DNA of 64,000 nucleotides from Tetraselmis striata (GCA_006384855.1 VCJN01003457.1:124001-188000); one strand, 5' to 3'. Positions 11,896 to 23,577 are shown, counted from the first letter of the stretch. Translations and numbers: made by a program. The notes: a model not told the origin generated them from the letters alone.

Positions 11896-13610
11896 ATGGC
11901 CCGAGTCGCAGTCTTTGCGGCGCTGCTGGCCGCCGTCTGCCTGCTGGCAGGCGCGCGCGCTTCCGCCGTCCGCCTTACCGAGCTGCACGAGCTGCAGGCC
12001 CATGCCGTCGCCCTCGGCCACGGCACCACCCCGCAGGGCATGCTCGACGCCCTCCTGCACCTGCACGCCGTGCAGCAGGTCATCGACGCCCAGGACGCTT
12101 TCTCTCTCTACGTGACTGCCCTGGGCAAGCAATACGACTCCGAGGACTTCGCGCACCGGCAGACGGTCTTCCTGTCGACGCTTGCAACGGTCGCCGAGCA
12201 CAACGCCGGCGGCGCGTCCAACTTCACCCTGGGCATCAACCGCTTCTCCGACTGGACCGATGAGGAGTTCCAGGCGGTATACCTGCAGGGCATGGGCCGG
12301 AAGGTGCGCGCCCTGTCCACGAGGAAGCTGTCACCCCCCCCCGCCCCCCCGTCCCGGCCAGCCGGGACATGTAGGTACAATATACCTCGGCTGTCGTCAT
12401 ATTGTTGTAGTATTCACTCCGTATTAAACGCGCACGGGCGAGCAGTTGCGACTACACTCTGGCCAGGCGCAATTCCCCATAATCGGCAGAGAGAACACTG
12501 AGCGCAGACACCCATCCATCCGTAAGCGTGTCATCGACACAAACGCCGCCCGTCCAGCGACACGCCTATTTGTCCCGGTGCCATTATCGGTTCCCGGTCT
12601 ATGCTGGCGCGAATGCACCGGACCCTGCGGTGTGTGTGCGCCGCGCCGCCCTCGCCGCGCCGTCCTCGCCCGTTGCGCCTCACCCGTGTCGGTGCTTGGT
12701 ACTCGAAGCGTGGCTGACATCCCGACGGTCGTGCGGATGGCAGGCGAACGAGTTCGTGCCCCCGGAAGTCCCCCAGCCCGAGGAGGCGCCGGACGCGTAC
12801 CGCAGCTTCGCGTATGAACATGTGGCGGATGTGCCCGACTCCATTGACTGGCACGCCGCCGGCAAGGTGGGCGCCATCAAGGACCAGCACATCAACGGCA
12901 CCGCCTGCGGCTGCTGCTGGTCGTTCGCCTGCATCGGCGTGCTGGAGACCGCCATCGCGATCGGGACGGGCAAGCCCCCCGTCAGCCTGGCGGAGCAGCA
13001 GCTGATCGCGTGCGACTACCACCCCGAGGACCAGGCCGGCAACGCCGGCTGCGAGGGCGGCTACTGGTGGAAGGGATTCGACTACATCATCAAGAACGGC
13101 GGCATCGACGCCATGGCGGACTGGCCCTACCTGGGCAAGAACTCGCAGTGCGACAGCGAGAAGGAGAGCAACAACAAGGTGGCCACCATCGATGGCTACG
13201 AGTTCATCGACTACTGGAATGAGACCGCGCTGATCGCCACCGTGGCCAACCAGCCCGCGGTGGTGGAGGTGTGCGTGGGCCTGCCGTTCCTGCACCTGTG
13301 GAAGAGCTACCGCGGCGGCATCTTCGACATCGACGGCTGCTACGAGGAGATCGACCACGGCATCACGGTCGTCGGCTACGACATGGCGGGCTACGGCGGC
13401 CAGGGCACGTGGCTGCTGAAGAACTCCTGGGGCGAGGTCTGGGGCGAGGGCGGCTACCTGCGCGTTCCCATGGGCATGGGCAAGAAGCCGGCAGAGGGCA
13501 AGCAGATGGGGCAGTTCAACATGTACCACCGCCCCGCGTACCCCTTCGTGCCCAAGGGCGACAAGCCCGTGACCTTCCGCCGCTCGGAGCAGCTGAGCGC
13601 GACCGCGTGA
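11896..13610 (+). CDS. Papain-family (C1A) cysteine protease preproenzyme
   Basis: Secretory or vacuolar cysteine endopeptidase. Exon 1 is 11896-12303 and exon 2 is 12744-13610, joined in phase 0 by a GT-AG intron (AAG|GTGCGC ... GGCAG|GCG), giving 424 residues. Residues 1-24 form a hydrophobic signal peptide (MARVAVFAALLAAVCLLAGA). Residues about 70-130 are an I29-type inhibitory propeptide (FTLGINRFSDWTDEEF). The mature domain begins near VPDSIDW (about 166). The catalytic set is visible: Gln184, Cys194 in CGCCWSF, His341 in DHGITVVGYD, and Asn363 in KNSWGEVWGEGGY. Two oddities: the loop between Gln184 and the catalytic Cys carries four extra residues (HINGTA instead of the usual two), and CGCCW replaces CGSCW. 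There is no C-terminal granulin or KDEL. Upstream ATGs inside the intron belong to no valid product. Confidence 0.9.
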
Positions 13611-14820
13611 ATGCGCGCGGGTCCCGTTTTACATTTATGACTATTATCTATGAGGAATGTGCAGGGCCACTGCTCCACCAGCATATTTAATCAGCCATTC
13701 CAGTTGCTTAACTCAGCAGCTCGCCCACACTTTGCCCCTCCTCCCCCAGCGATGCATGCTCAGGTGAGCAGTCTGACACTATTACGCTCCATCACAGTCC
13801 TGGTGACGCGCTGCCATACCTGGACGCCATTCGCACCGTAGGACAGGGGCCCATCCAGAGTTCGCTGTGGAAAGCCACTCAGGCGCCATCTGCGAAGCAC
13901 ATGGAAAACACTAGGCGGAGACTGTTTCCGCAGCTCGCCGTCCCTGTGTCCACGGCATCATGTGGTTGGGGGGAAGGGAAAATTGTGGGGAAGGTGGCAG
14001 GCGGAAACGAGAGGATGCAGAGGTGGTGTGCTGTTGCAACTTGTGGCTGTCCAAACCGCCCTTGCCATGCTCCAGGGAACTCTCGAAGGATCCCATTTCG
14101 GTGCTGCTCCGCTGTCGACGCAGTGCGGCGTGCACAGAGCCTTGATGTGTTCTGAGCGCATACTGTCGTTGTGCGCCGCGGCCGCCTGCTCGTCGACAGC
14201 GTTGTCGGCGAGGTAAACATCCACGATCCAGTCGTTGGCAATGAGAAATTGAAACTGAAACAGTTTACGTGCTAGTGTGCTGCTCTGCGCTGCTCAGACT
14301 GAGTTGTTCTTTGGGCCTGCTATCTTTAAACGCGATAGGAAGCACATAGTGTAATTACATCTCAAGCTAGCGGCATGCCTCCTGTGTTGACCAGCCCCTC
14401 CCTGCAGCCCAAGGGTGCCCTTCAATCCTGCTAGTAACCATGGCTTCCGGACGATAGGAAGTGAGCGCTTCTGGACCCTGGGAAGTCAGCACAGAGGGGA
14501 GCATCTTGGCTGGATGGCCGCCGCTTCGGTTTCTCTCGGCTTTCGTTACTCACCCCCACTCGCCATGTGGCCCTTTTGAGTGCATGCTATAAATATATAC
14601 GCCTGCCACTACTCATGGGCGACGCGACAGAGCCTACCAGGGTTCGCCAGGCACCCGAAGCGCTAATGTATTGACGTAGTGTCTGTAGCTATCATGACCG
14701 CCCTCCCCCCGGCCGGTTTTGCCACGACGAATGCCAAGCAGCTTGCGTGCTCGCTCCTGCCGACAGCGGTAAGGCAGGGCCGGTGCTGCCTGACCGCGGC
14801 AGGGCGACTTCCGGCAGCTC
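13611..14820. other. Intergenic region between convergent genes
   Basis: It lies between the 3' ends of the protease (+) and the flavoprotein (-). The overlapping short frames at 13.88-14.24 kb on both strands have no motif. Nothing supported. Confidence 0.5.
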
Positions 14821-17800
14821 TCACGAGCGGCGCATCTTGAGGATGTTGCGGAACAGCGACTTGACGAAGGGGGTGAGCTTGGTGCGGTTGTACATGTCGC
14901 CCGCCTGGCGTATGGCCTCGGACTGCGTGGGGTAGGGGTGGATCACGTTGGCGATGCCGCCCAGCCCCATCCCCGCCTGCATCGCCACGCTGATCTCGGA
15001 GATCATGTTGCCGGCGGTGGAGGACACGATGGTGGCGCCCAGAATCTTGTCGCTGCCCGCCGCCGTGTGCACCTTCACAAAGCCCTCCTCCTCGCCGTCC
15101 AGAATCGCGCGGTCGACATCATCCAGCATGCGCACAAACGTGCTGTACTTGATGCCCTGCGCCTGCAGGTCCTTCTCGTACAGCCCGACGTGCGCAATCT
15201 CAGGCTCGGTGAAGGTGGCCCAGGGGATGAGCAGCGAGGAGAACTTGGCGCTGCCGAAGAAGAGGGCATTCCGGGCCACCTGGGCGCGGGCAGATGACGT
15301 ATCAGTTCACTGAGGTAGCAGCAGCAGCAGCACTACTACAGCAGGCGGATTGATAATACACTCATCCAAAAACAAATAAATGCACGTACACACACGTAAT
15401 ACACAAGTGCGAATAAATACATACACTGAAATGATGCGGATTAATGAATAAATACACTCAAACGAATAAATGCACACACTTGAACGTGTCCCCCACGCAT
15501 CCACACTGTGTGGAAAGGCGGGTCACCATGCGGGCCATGAAGTCTGCAACATGCGTGAACTTGTAGGCAGAGCAGCAGTCGCCGACGGCAAAGATGCTCT
15601 TCTGGCTGGTACGCAGGTTGTCGTCCACCGTGATGCCGACCTTCCTGGGAGGGGGGGAGGGGGGGGGGGGGCACCAAGGGGGGGAGTGGGGTCTGATTGG
15701 CTCTGCATTCCTGACACCTGAGGCACTGTCCATCGCCCAGCTGTCCTGATCGCACACACCCACATGCAGACAAGCGCAGGACGGAGAGGGCCAGGGTGGC
15801 GCACGCACGGGTCAAACTTGACGCCCGCCTCGTCCAGGCCAAGCCCCGTCACGTTGGGCTTCCTCCCCGTGGCCACCAGCAGCGCGTCCACCGCCACCAC
15901 CTCGTCCGCCCCGGTCTCGCTGTTGAACACCGCAATACTGATCTCCCCATTGTCAGCCTTCCCGGCACACGGGCGCACACCACTCCGTCAGTGCGGCGCA
16001 TGAGGGCGCGGCCAGCTGCCTCGACAGGGGAGTGCCGCGTTGGCAGAGAAGCGTATTGGAGGCGTGCGGGCCTGGGCACACCTTGGAGATGTTCTGGTAC
16101 TTGACCTTGAGCTTGAAGTCGACGCCATCCTTGAGCAGCTGCGCCTTAACGACGTCCGCCGCGTCCTCATCCTCCTTCTCCAGAATGCGACCCGACCGCC
16201 CAAACACCGTCACCTGCCGACGAGACAGGAGGGACAATGTCAGCAACATTGGCAACCGCAGAGCCGGCCGGCACCAGGAGGGGCGCGGCGGCGGTGCGAT
16301 GCAGTGGCATCGACCAGCGGAGAGCGAGGCTTGTCACCTGGGAGCCAAACCGCTGCATGCACTGGGCGAGCTCCAACCCGATGACGCCGCTGCCGATGAC
16401 GCCAAACCGCTTGGGCAGCTCCGTCTGGTTGAAGAACTGGATGTTGGTCATGTGAGGGACGTCCTAGAGGTCGGGGGGACAGCCAAGCAGGCACACACGC
16501 CGTCAGCCTCCCAGAGAGATCGACAGGTGCGGGCAGGCAGGCGCGGGATCGCAGCAAGGGGGGGGGGGGGGGGTGGTGGAGTTAGGCGCCGCGGCGCCCC
16601 ACCTTGAGGCCGGGGATGGGGGGCAGCGTCGGCGTGCCGCCGGTGGCGATCACCGCGGTGGCAAACTTGAGCGTCTTGCCGTTGACCTCGATGGTGTCCT
16701 TGCTTGTGAACTTTCCGCGTCCCTGCGGCGCCATGCAGCGGCTCAGAATGATCGCCCCCCCCCCCCCCCCCCCCCCCCATTCAGTGCCCCCGCCGGCAAG
16801 CCGGCTATGCCGCAGCTCCAGGGCGGCAAGCTGGCGGTGGACAGGACGCCCGTCAGCATGCCATCATAAGAGAGTACAATGTCGAGCTTGCCTGGAACAC
16901 GTCCACGCCCAGCTCGGAGTACCGCGAGGCGGAGTCCACAGGGGAGATCTTTGCGCGCAGGCGCCGCATGCGCTCCATCACCTGAATTCCAAATCCACAA
17001 CAACCGATGCCAACGTCAATAGAGGATGGAGCCTTTGTGGTGCGTGCCATGCCTGAGGAACAGTGAGCCGCATTGCATCGGAAGGAAACAAAGCACCTTG
17101 CCAAAGTCAACGGTAACTTCGCCGGTGTTTACGCCAAACTCGCTGGCGTTCCTGGCCTGCGCGCGGAGAGCAGATGTCGTTGCTGCCGGAATGTCAGCTG
17201 CACGGCATGCACATGCCGGACGGCGGCAGCGTGGCGAAGCGCAACGCCGCGGCGCCTACCTCGTGTGCAGCACGGGCGGCACGGATGAGGGCCTTGCTGG
17301 GTACGCAGCCCACGTTGAGGCAGTCGCCGCCCATCAGGTGTTCCTGCGGGCGGGCGGGGGGGGGGGGGGGGGGAGGGGGGGGAGGGCAGGTCCGGGTGAG
17401 AGACACCGCGAAGTAAGTGGGGGGGTGCCGGGCATGATGCGGCTACATGGCAGCGCGGGCACAGCTCGACACACCTCGATGATGGCGACTTTCCCTCCGA
17501 GGCCTGCGGCGATGGAGGAGGACACCAGCCCGCCCGCGCCCGCCCCGATTACGACCATATTGTACTTGGGCTGCGGCTCCGGGTCCAGCCACTTGGCGGG
17601 GTGCACGTTGTCGAGAAGCTTGACGTTGTGCTCATCGAGCGGGCTGACGTCTACGTCGGCGGGCGCCGCCAACTCGAGCGCCTCGGCGCCTTCGTACGCC
17701 GGCAGCCCCGCCTGGAGGTTGTCGAGCCTGTTGTCGGCGCCGCTGAGTAGCTTGTTGGCCCACTGGCTCCAGCTGACCTTCTCACCCGTCTCATCGGTGT

Positions 17801-18548
17801 CATGCCTGCAGCACATGTAGTGAAATAACTGTAAGAGGGCTGGCAGCGGGCCTCACAAGGCCCCGTCGAGGATAGATTGCCTTTGCGCAATCCGATGGGC
17901 AATCCGATCTGTTTGGGCAATCCGATGGACCCCACGTCGGGATGGAAGATCGCGCTGCATGTGTATGGAAAAAACACGGAGAAAAGACATTAATAGAGGC
18001 TGCGCACCCGCCGTGAAACTCCTCGGCGCTGTCCGCCTTGAAGCGGTAGAACAGGTCCTCGTTCTTGAAGGCGTGGTCCTTGGTGACGTGCGCCAGCGCG
18101 CCCGCGCTAAGCAGCGCGTTGCCGATCGACACGGCCTCCTCCTCGTCGGCCGCGACCTCGGCCGAAACCAGCACCTGCGGGCGAGCGGGCTGCGATATCA
18201 GCAACGCCACGCGGCCTGAGGAGCCCCGCGGCGGTTCTCGGCCGGCCAGCGCCACCCACCTTTACCGCCTCCCGGCCGACGAAGCACTTTTCGTAAGTCT
18301 TCATCATGTACTTCCGGTCCGTGACATCCAGCTTGGACCGCAGGAGCTCGCCTGCAAGCGGGGGCAGGGGCACCGAGATGAATCATCATGGGCGCAACGT
18401 AGGCCCGATGGCTTTACTGTAACGCCTTCACTCTGCTCATTGATGCGGGGCTTGGTCCGCGGCGCTGCGTGACGGAGCGGCGACACGCACGTGGGTTGGC
18501 ACTAACACCCCCATCATCACTCTTTCGAAGCGGCGCCGGTTGAACGAG

Positions 18549-18590
<42 letters not shown>

Positions 18591-18849
18591 CCCCGCCACA
18601 CACACACCCCTTCTCGCGCTGATTCGAATTCACTACGAGATGGATCACGAGGCGTGTGCTGACGCGATTAGAGGAACTGGCAGCAGTGAAGTTCATGCAT
18701 GCAGATGGGAGCCCGAGTGTGCGGGTCGAGAGTCGAGAGCGTCGCCGGAGGTTTCGGGGCGGCGCCGAGTTGCAAAGTTTTCGTTTCGCGGCCAGCTGGC
18801 GGCGCTACTCACAGAGCTGATCCACGTCCATGGACTGGGCGGTCGTCAT
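14821..18849 (-). CDS. DEP-domain / pyridine nucleotide-disulfide oxidoreductase fusion (mercuric-reductase-like)
   Basis: FAD- and NAD(P)H-dependent disulfide oxidoreductase; the substrate is unknown. Thirteen exons join without a frame break: 18849-18813, 18351-18260, 18174-18008, 17805-17475, 17343-17260, 17156-17097, 16981-16892, 16722-16603, 16463-16338, 16213-16082, 15957-15809, 15644-15527, 15279-14821. They give 654 residues. Residues about 13-90 are a DEP domain (RKYMMKTYEKCFVGREAVK ... HAFKNEDLFYRFK). FAD-binding GxGxxG lies at 186-191. The redox-active pair is Cys217/Cys222 in GGDCLNVGCVPSK. The NAD(P) site is GVIGSGVIG (348-356). ATGRKPN and FAVGDC are the other FAD contacts. The dimerisation domain carries HPYPTQSE (His616, Glu623). 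No C-terminal Cys pair of true mercuric reductase is present (the end is LKMRRS), so mercury reduction is unlikely. The intron after exon 7 appears to be GC-AG. The start ATG is the first in frame and precedes the DEP domain. Confidence 0.88.
18549..18587. repeat. 39-bp poly-C tract
   Basis: Uninterrupted C run inside the first intron of the flavoprotein gene; it is poly-G in the transcript. Confidence 0.95.
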
Positions 18850-20009
18850 ATCGCTGATGTTCGGGATCGAGGTGGATCCAGGATGGGCTTTGCTTTTTCA
18901 GCAGAGGGTGCAGGTTGGGTGGTCAGCTTTTAAGTCTGTCCCCTCCAGATCGTCAAGTCGGTTCCTTTTGCTGGTAGTCGCTCGGGTGGGTGCTTGCTAG
19001 TGCCGATGGGCGTCTCAATATATATCCTCAGCATCGTCGAGGACCAGGCGAGCGAGACCGTACTTATAGTTGCTGTAATCTGGCTATCATGTACTTAATC
19101 CGAAGTAACGAATTAAGACCTTGGGATAAATTAATCCCTACTTCAGGTAAATTACCTACGTATGGCGGCATGTATCTCCATATAGATACTACTAGATACT
19201 ATAGATAAGGATTGGCGACTAGCAGCCGAAATAATATAGATTCTTGTCTGCCCTGCTGACGATGGCCGGCTGGAGCTACCCTGCTGCTGGAAGTATTAAT
19301 ATTGTTCAGTACGACATGTACGCGCAAGCCGCAAGGCGGTGCGGCATCTCGTCATGTATCTCACCGCACCATGCATCACGTCATGCGCGTCTCGCGGATT
19401 GTTATCAGCCCAGGTCATCGATCGACGAGGGCTTCGCCAGTGTTATCTCATATTACCCTAGCTAATGCTGCCAGTAGCGACTACTCTATGTTACAAATAT
19501 TAAATACTGCTGGCGGATGGATCGGCGGCGGAAACTGACGTGAAACCATATTTGGTAACGGACCCCTAACGGTATCACCAGGGGTGAGGTATCAGTGTAT
19601 CACTGCCGATACTACTAAGGATTACTACTATGCTGAGTACAGTAGTACGAAGAACAGTCGCGAGCGATGTACGAGTATCGATCTAACTAGTACGAATGCA
19701 GGGGAACGGTCAGTCGTTGTCAGCCGATGACGATGCTGACGATGACGACGCGACGCGCGCTACTGCCGGCGCGCTCCGCCGGCGCCGAGACGTGCCAGCG
19801 CCGCCCTCGCGCCGACCCACCACCGCAAGTCATGCTTACAGTCCGCCCCTGCTGAGCCACCTTGGAACGCGTCGCCAACCATCCGGACTTGCAACGCGCC
19901 GGGAAACCGCCTTTCGCCACTTCCTCATCTGCCCACGGCTCAGCTGAGGCCTGAGGCCGAACAACACCGGAGGCTCTCCCAAAGAAGCTAGGAGCGCAGC
20001 GCAAATAAT
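18850..20009. other. Head-to-head intergenic region
   Basis: It separates the divergent starts of the flavoprotein (-) and the VMA21-like gene (+). It contains an AT-richer segment at 19.0-19.7 kb with repeated TACTA-type words, and no supported ORF. It presumably holds both promoters. Confidence 0.45.
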
Positions 20010-20315
20010 ATGACGGTTTTCTTCCTGCACAAGTGGGAGATCCTTCGGGACCCCTTCAGCACGCTGGCGCTGTACTCGGTGGCGCTGGTGGTCGCGCCCA
20101 TATTCGGCTTCCTGCTCTGCGCGCACGGCTTCCTGGACCCTCTCATCGGCCTAGTGTACACGATCCCGGAGCCTTGGCACGGCCGCGGCGTCACGAGCAT
20201 GGTGTCCGCGTTGCTGTCGACGCAGGTGGTGGTGATTTCCTTCATCATGCACGCCTTCAAGGAGGAGCCGGAGCTCGACAAGAAGAACAAGAAGCGCACC
20301 AAGAAGACGCAATAA
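20010..20315 (+). CDS. VMA21-like V-ATPase assembly membrane protein
   Basis: A single-exon frame of 101 residues. There are two predicted membrane segments, about residues 16-40 (STLALYSVALVVAPIFGFLL) and 61-80 (SMVSALLSTQVVVISFIMHA). FKEEPELD and a lysine-rich cytosolic tail (KKNKKRTKKTQ) follow. This layout matches VMA21, the ER protein that helps assemble the V0 sector of the vacuolar H+-ATPase: a short N-terminus, two transmembrane helices, 'AFKEE/AWKED' after the second helix, and a dilysine-type tail. The similarity is short and relies on layout, so other two-helix ER proteins are possible. ATG at 20010 is the first in frame, directly after a stop-rich region. The gene is on the opposite strand from both neighbours. 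Confidence 0.6.
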   Translation: MTVFFLHKWEILRDPFSTLALYSVALVVAPIFGFLLCAHGFLDPLIGLVYTIPEPWHGRGVTSMVSALLSTQVVVISFIMHAFKEEPELDKKNKKRTKKTQ

Positions 20316-20566
20316 AAGGGGCAGGGGTCACAGTTGGGAAGGAGTTCTGGGGTTCAGTGGGGTGTTCCAAGGGGTGGGCCCCCAACCCCTGCCTGAGTGT
20401 TGACATGTGTAGGTAGGTACATCTGCCCACGGGGTAAGCCAGGCGGAGCAGCTGCGCGCGTGTAAAAGGCTCGCGTTTCGGACAGTGGCGTGGGGTCTCG
20501 GAGGTGGTATGTGTTACATGGCCCGGCGTCACTGCCCCATCCGCGTCAGCTCGCCACGCAGCTCCG

Positions 20567-23500
20567 TCAGCGACTGTCAGCGAGGGGGGCACCACGCGGA
20601 AGGGGCAGGGACCCCAGGATGAACATGAGGGCTGCCAATCCGGACGACATCAGGCGATGCGGGGCCCAGTCAGTTGCGGTGACGGGGAAGGGGGCGGGGG
20701 GCTTCACCTTGGGCGTGAATGATCGCACGGCGGTCACCAGGTCCTGTGGTGTGCCTGCGCCCATGATCTCCGCCGCCATTCGGAGTGCGTCCGGAGAGAG
20801 TGCCTCCGCCTGCCGCGCAGCATGCACCAGCAGCCGCTCTCAATGGCTGAAAAGGGGGGGGGGGGGGTAAATGGAGGGGGGAGAAAGTCTGGGGACTACT
20901 CAGCGTCCACCGGCGCATCATGCACGCAGAGAGACGTGCTGATGGGGGACGGCCTCGCCTGCTGCACCAGCTGGGCGAGTAGCTGGGGCGAGGGCTCGCT
21001 GGTGTCGACCATCAGTGCACGGATGAAGGCGTGCGCCTCGCCCTGTGCGTCCACCCCGCCGCCGCCGCCCGCCCTGCGGCCCCTCTTCGTCTCCGCCTCG
21101 CCGGCCGCAGCCGCCAGCGCCTCCGCGCGCTCCACGCGGTCGTAGTACCACTGCGTCACTGCATGTCGCAGCTTGTGCGTGGGCAGCACCTGCCGGCGGG
21201 CGGGTGGGCAGGGGCATCAGGCGCCACGAGTCAGTACGCCATGCCGGCAGCACACGCTCCAAGGACAGAGATAATGTAACCCCCCCCCCCCCCCCCCCCC
21301 CCCCCCTCTTCCGGGCCCCACCTCACTTGGATCAACAGAATAGCGGACCACACATGACATTATTATCGCAGTATGCTTCCCCGGGGGCGGTGCATTTACA
21401 GCGAAACATTGAACTGCCATACGATAGCGGTCAGCACCATCAGAATGCCCCGGCGACGCATATACAACTAGACAGTGGTGTCGTGCCCCCTCCCCCCTTT
21501 CCGGCCTTCACGCTCTTATTTCCATTATCATCAGCACTGATGCGTTCAGAATGTGCATCGCCGCATACATATCTATCCACACACATGAGTGTATATCAGT
21601 GCATATCATGCAGTAGTCGGCGCAGTGGACAGGTCACTAAAGGCAGCGCTGCTGGGCGGGGCCGCGGACCTCGTGGAGCACCCGGTCTGAGTAGAACATG
21701 GCGAGTCGGCCCGCGACAGGCAGCAGGTCCACCGGCTCTGCGCCCTCGCCCCGGCTGAGCGTCTGCGCGGCGGTGGTGATGAGGCTGCCCTGCACGTGGC
21801 CCGTCTGCAGCGGCCACAGCCGCAGCGCCCCGCCGGACGCCGCCTCCCAGCCCGGGTTGAGGTACAGCAGCACCGTGAGGCAGCGCCCGTCGCGCGCGGT
21901 GTTGTCGATGTGCTTCTGGAAGCGGCCGGAGGGCGGCGGGTAGAGCGACAGCATGGCGTCGCTGTGCTCGCTGACGTGCGCCAGGCGGGGCACCCGCCTC
22001 GGGAGCAGGCTCATCACCAGCGTGTCCATCTGCCACAGCAGGCGCGCCACAGCTGCGGGTCAGCAAGCTGCGCCTTGGACAGAGGGGAGGGGGGACTCAT
22101 TGGCAGTCCGGCGAGGACCCACCCGGCGCATGGCGCGGTGCAGCGACATGCAGTTGTTGGAGATCATCGTCTGGAAGTTCATCCACAGGATGCTGTCCCC
22201 GCGCACGTCGCCGCGCGCCACCTGCGCGCCCGCCTGCGCCTCCTTGCCCACCCAGATCTCGCCCGGCTCGTAGTACTCGTGCAGCGGCGCCGTCTCCTTC
22301 AGGATGGAGCCCACCACGCCCGGCGCCAGGAAGTTGTCCACGTAGGCGTAGCCCCTACCGCGGCCACAGGGCGCATCAGTGGGCACCGCGGTGGCATGCG
22401 CAGGCGGGAGAGGTGAGGGCGGCGGCCCAGCAGCGCGCGCATGTAATACGCAATAATGATACTATAAATGCAAACATATATTCGATAATATACCATGATG
22501 TCACTAATGTAAGCAGATTCTGTCGATAGTGGTAAACTGTCTAATTTAGCACGTAGCGGTAAACCGCACCTGGCCAGCAGCTGCTCCGCCAGTGCATCCG
22601 CTGTGGCCTCCAAGTCCTCCAGCCCCGCCACCTCCCCGCCCCCCTGCGCCTGCTTGCCCGCCCCCTTGCTCTTGCCGCCCTTCTTCCGACCCTTCTTCTT
22701 CTTCCCACCGGTCGTTGGCGGTGCCTCCGTGGGGGCAGCAGCCACCACCGCGCCCGCGGCAGGGGCTGCCCCGGTATTCGCGGCCCCCTGCCCCCCTGGC
22801 GCGGCGACGTCCTCCCCGCTACAACCAGCAGCAGCCGCCTCCGGCGCCGTGCCGCCACCGGGCGCTGGCACCTCTGCTGTGATCGCCTCAGGGAGCGGGT
22901 CCTGCTGACCGGTAGTGGGAATCGGGCTACTGGGAGCTGCCTGGCTGCTGCCTGAACTTCGGGGCCACGTCACTGTGAGCTGCGCCCGCTTCTTGCTGAA
23001 CTTCACCTGCACGAGTGCACCGCAGCATCGCCTCAGCCACCCAGGCAGAGACTGCTCCATGATCTGCTGCCTTGCCTCAAAGCTCAAGGCTTCCATAAGG
23101 TGTTTATCTAGTATCAGCACGGGCGTATGCCACTGGCCAGGGTTAGATGTGGCTGCTAGGCTCACGAGACTGAAGAGGTTATAAGGGGGGGGGGGGCTCG
23201 CCTGAAGATGCTCTTCCGTGACCCCACGGGGCAGCTCAAAGCTCAGCGGCCTCGCGCCACCGCCCTCAAGCGACACTTCCAGCAGCCGCTCCTGCACCAT
23301 TTCCACAAGCACCTGATGCGCCGGATCCCAAAGGATAATCGGTTGACGTGAGAAACAGATAGAAAATCGGATATACCGAAGATGACCCCCCCCCCCCCCC
23401 CCCCCCCCCCCGCCTTTCCCCTGGTGGCTGTGGAACAAATGTGCATGCGCGGGTTGGGCGGACCTGCGCGCCGGTGGTCCCAGCAGGCAGCGGACCCACA

Positions 23501-23577
23501 AGCAGCTGCACACCCTTGCTGTCCTCCTGAATGTCGTGCGGCAGCATCTCGTGCGCCGCGCTGGCTGCAGACGCCAT
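20567..23577 (-). CDS. HIF-type (EGLN/PHD-like) prolyl 4-hydroxylase with long N-terminal region
   Basis: 2-oxoglutarate/Fe(II) dioxygenase expected to hydroxylate prolines. Proposed exons: 23577-23464, 23312-23202, 23132-22570, 22354-about 22119, 22052-21670, 21189-20911, 20836-20567, about 651 residues. The catalytic domain begins at GYAYVDNFLAPGVVGSIL. It contains the iron-binding motif His-x-Asp in GRFQKHIDNTARDGRCLTV, then LYLNPGWEAASGGALRLWP, the distal His in FYSDRVLHE, and HKLRHAVTQWYYDRVERA, where the Arg binds 2-oxoglutarate. These follow the EGLN1 pattern closely. The N-terminal ~260 residues (QEDSKGVQLLVGPLPAG ... FSKKRAQLTVTW) are unrecognised and end in an Ala/Pro-rich linker with a GKKKKGRKKGGKSKG basic cluster, a possible nuclear signal. 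The last exon ends in a hydrophobic stretch. The intron 2 donor looks like GC. The junction 22123/22052 needs a weak donor and is the least certain. Confidence 0.75.

Noticed and set aside
12531-13529. 332-residue open frame on the minus strand
   Set aside because: Exact antisense shadow of the cysteine protease exon; it contains His/Asp/Leu/Val repeats typical of GC-rich antisense frames and no motif.
14821-18849. Functional mercuric reductase
   Set aside because: The C-terminal vicinal Cys pair that binds mercury is absent; only the general disulfide-oxidoreductase features are present.
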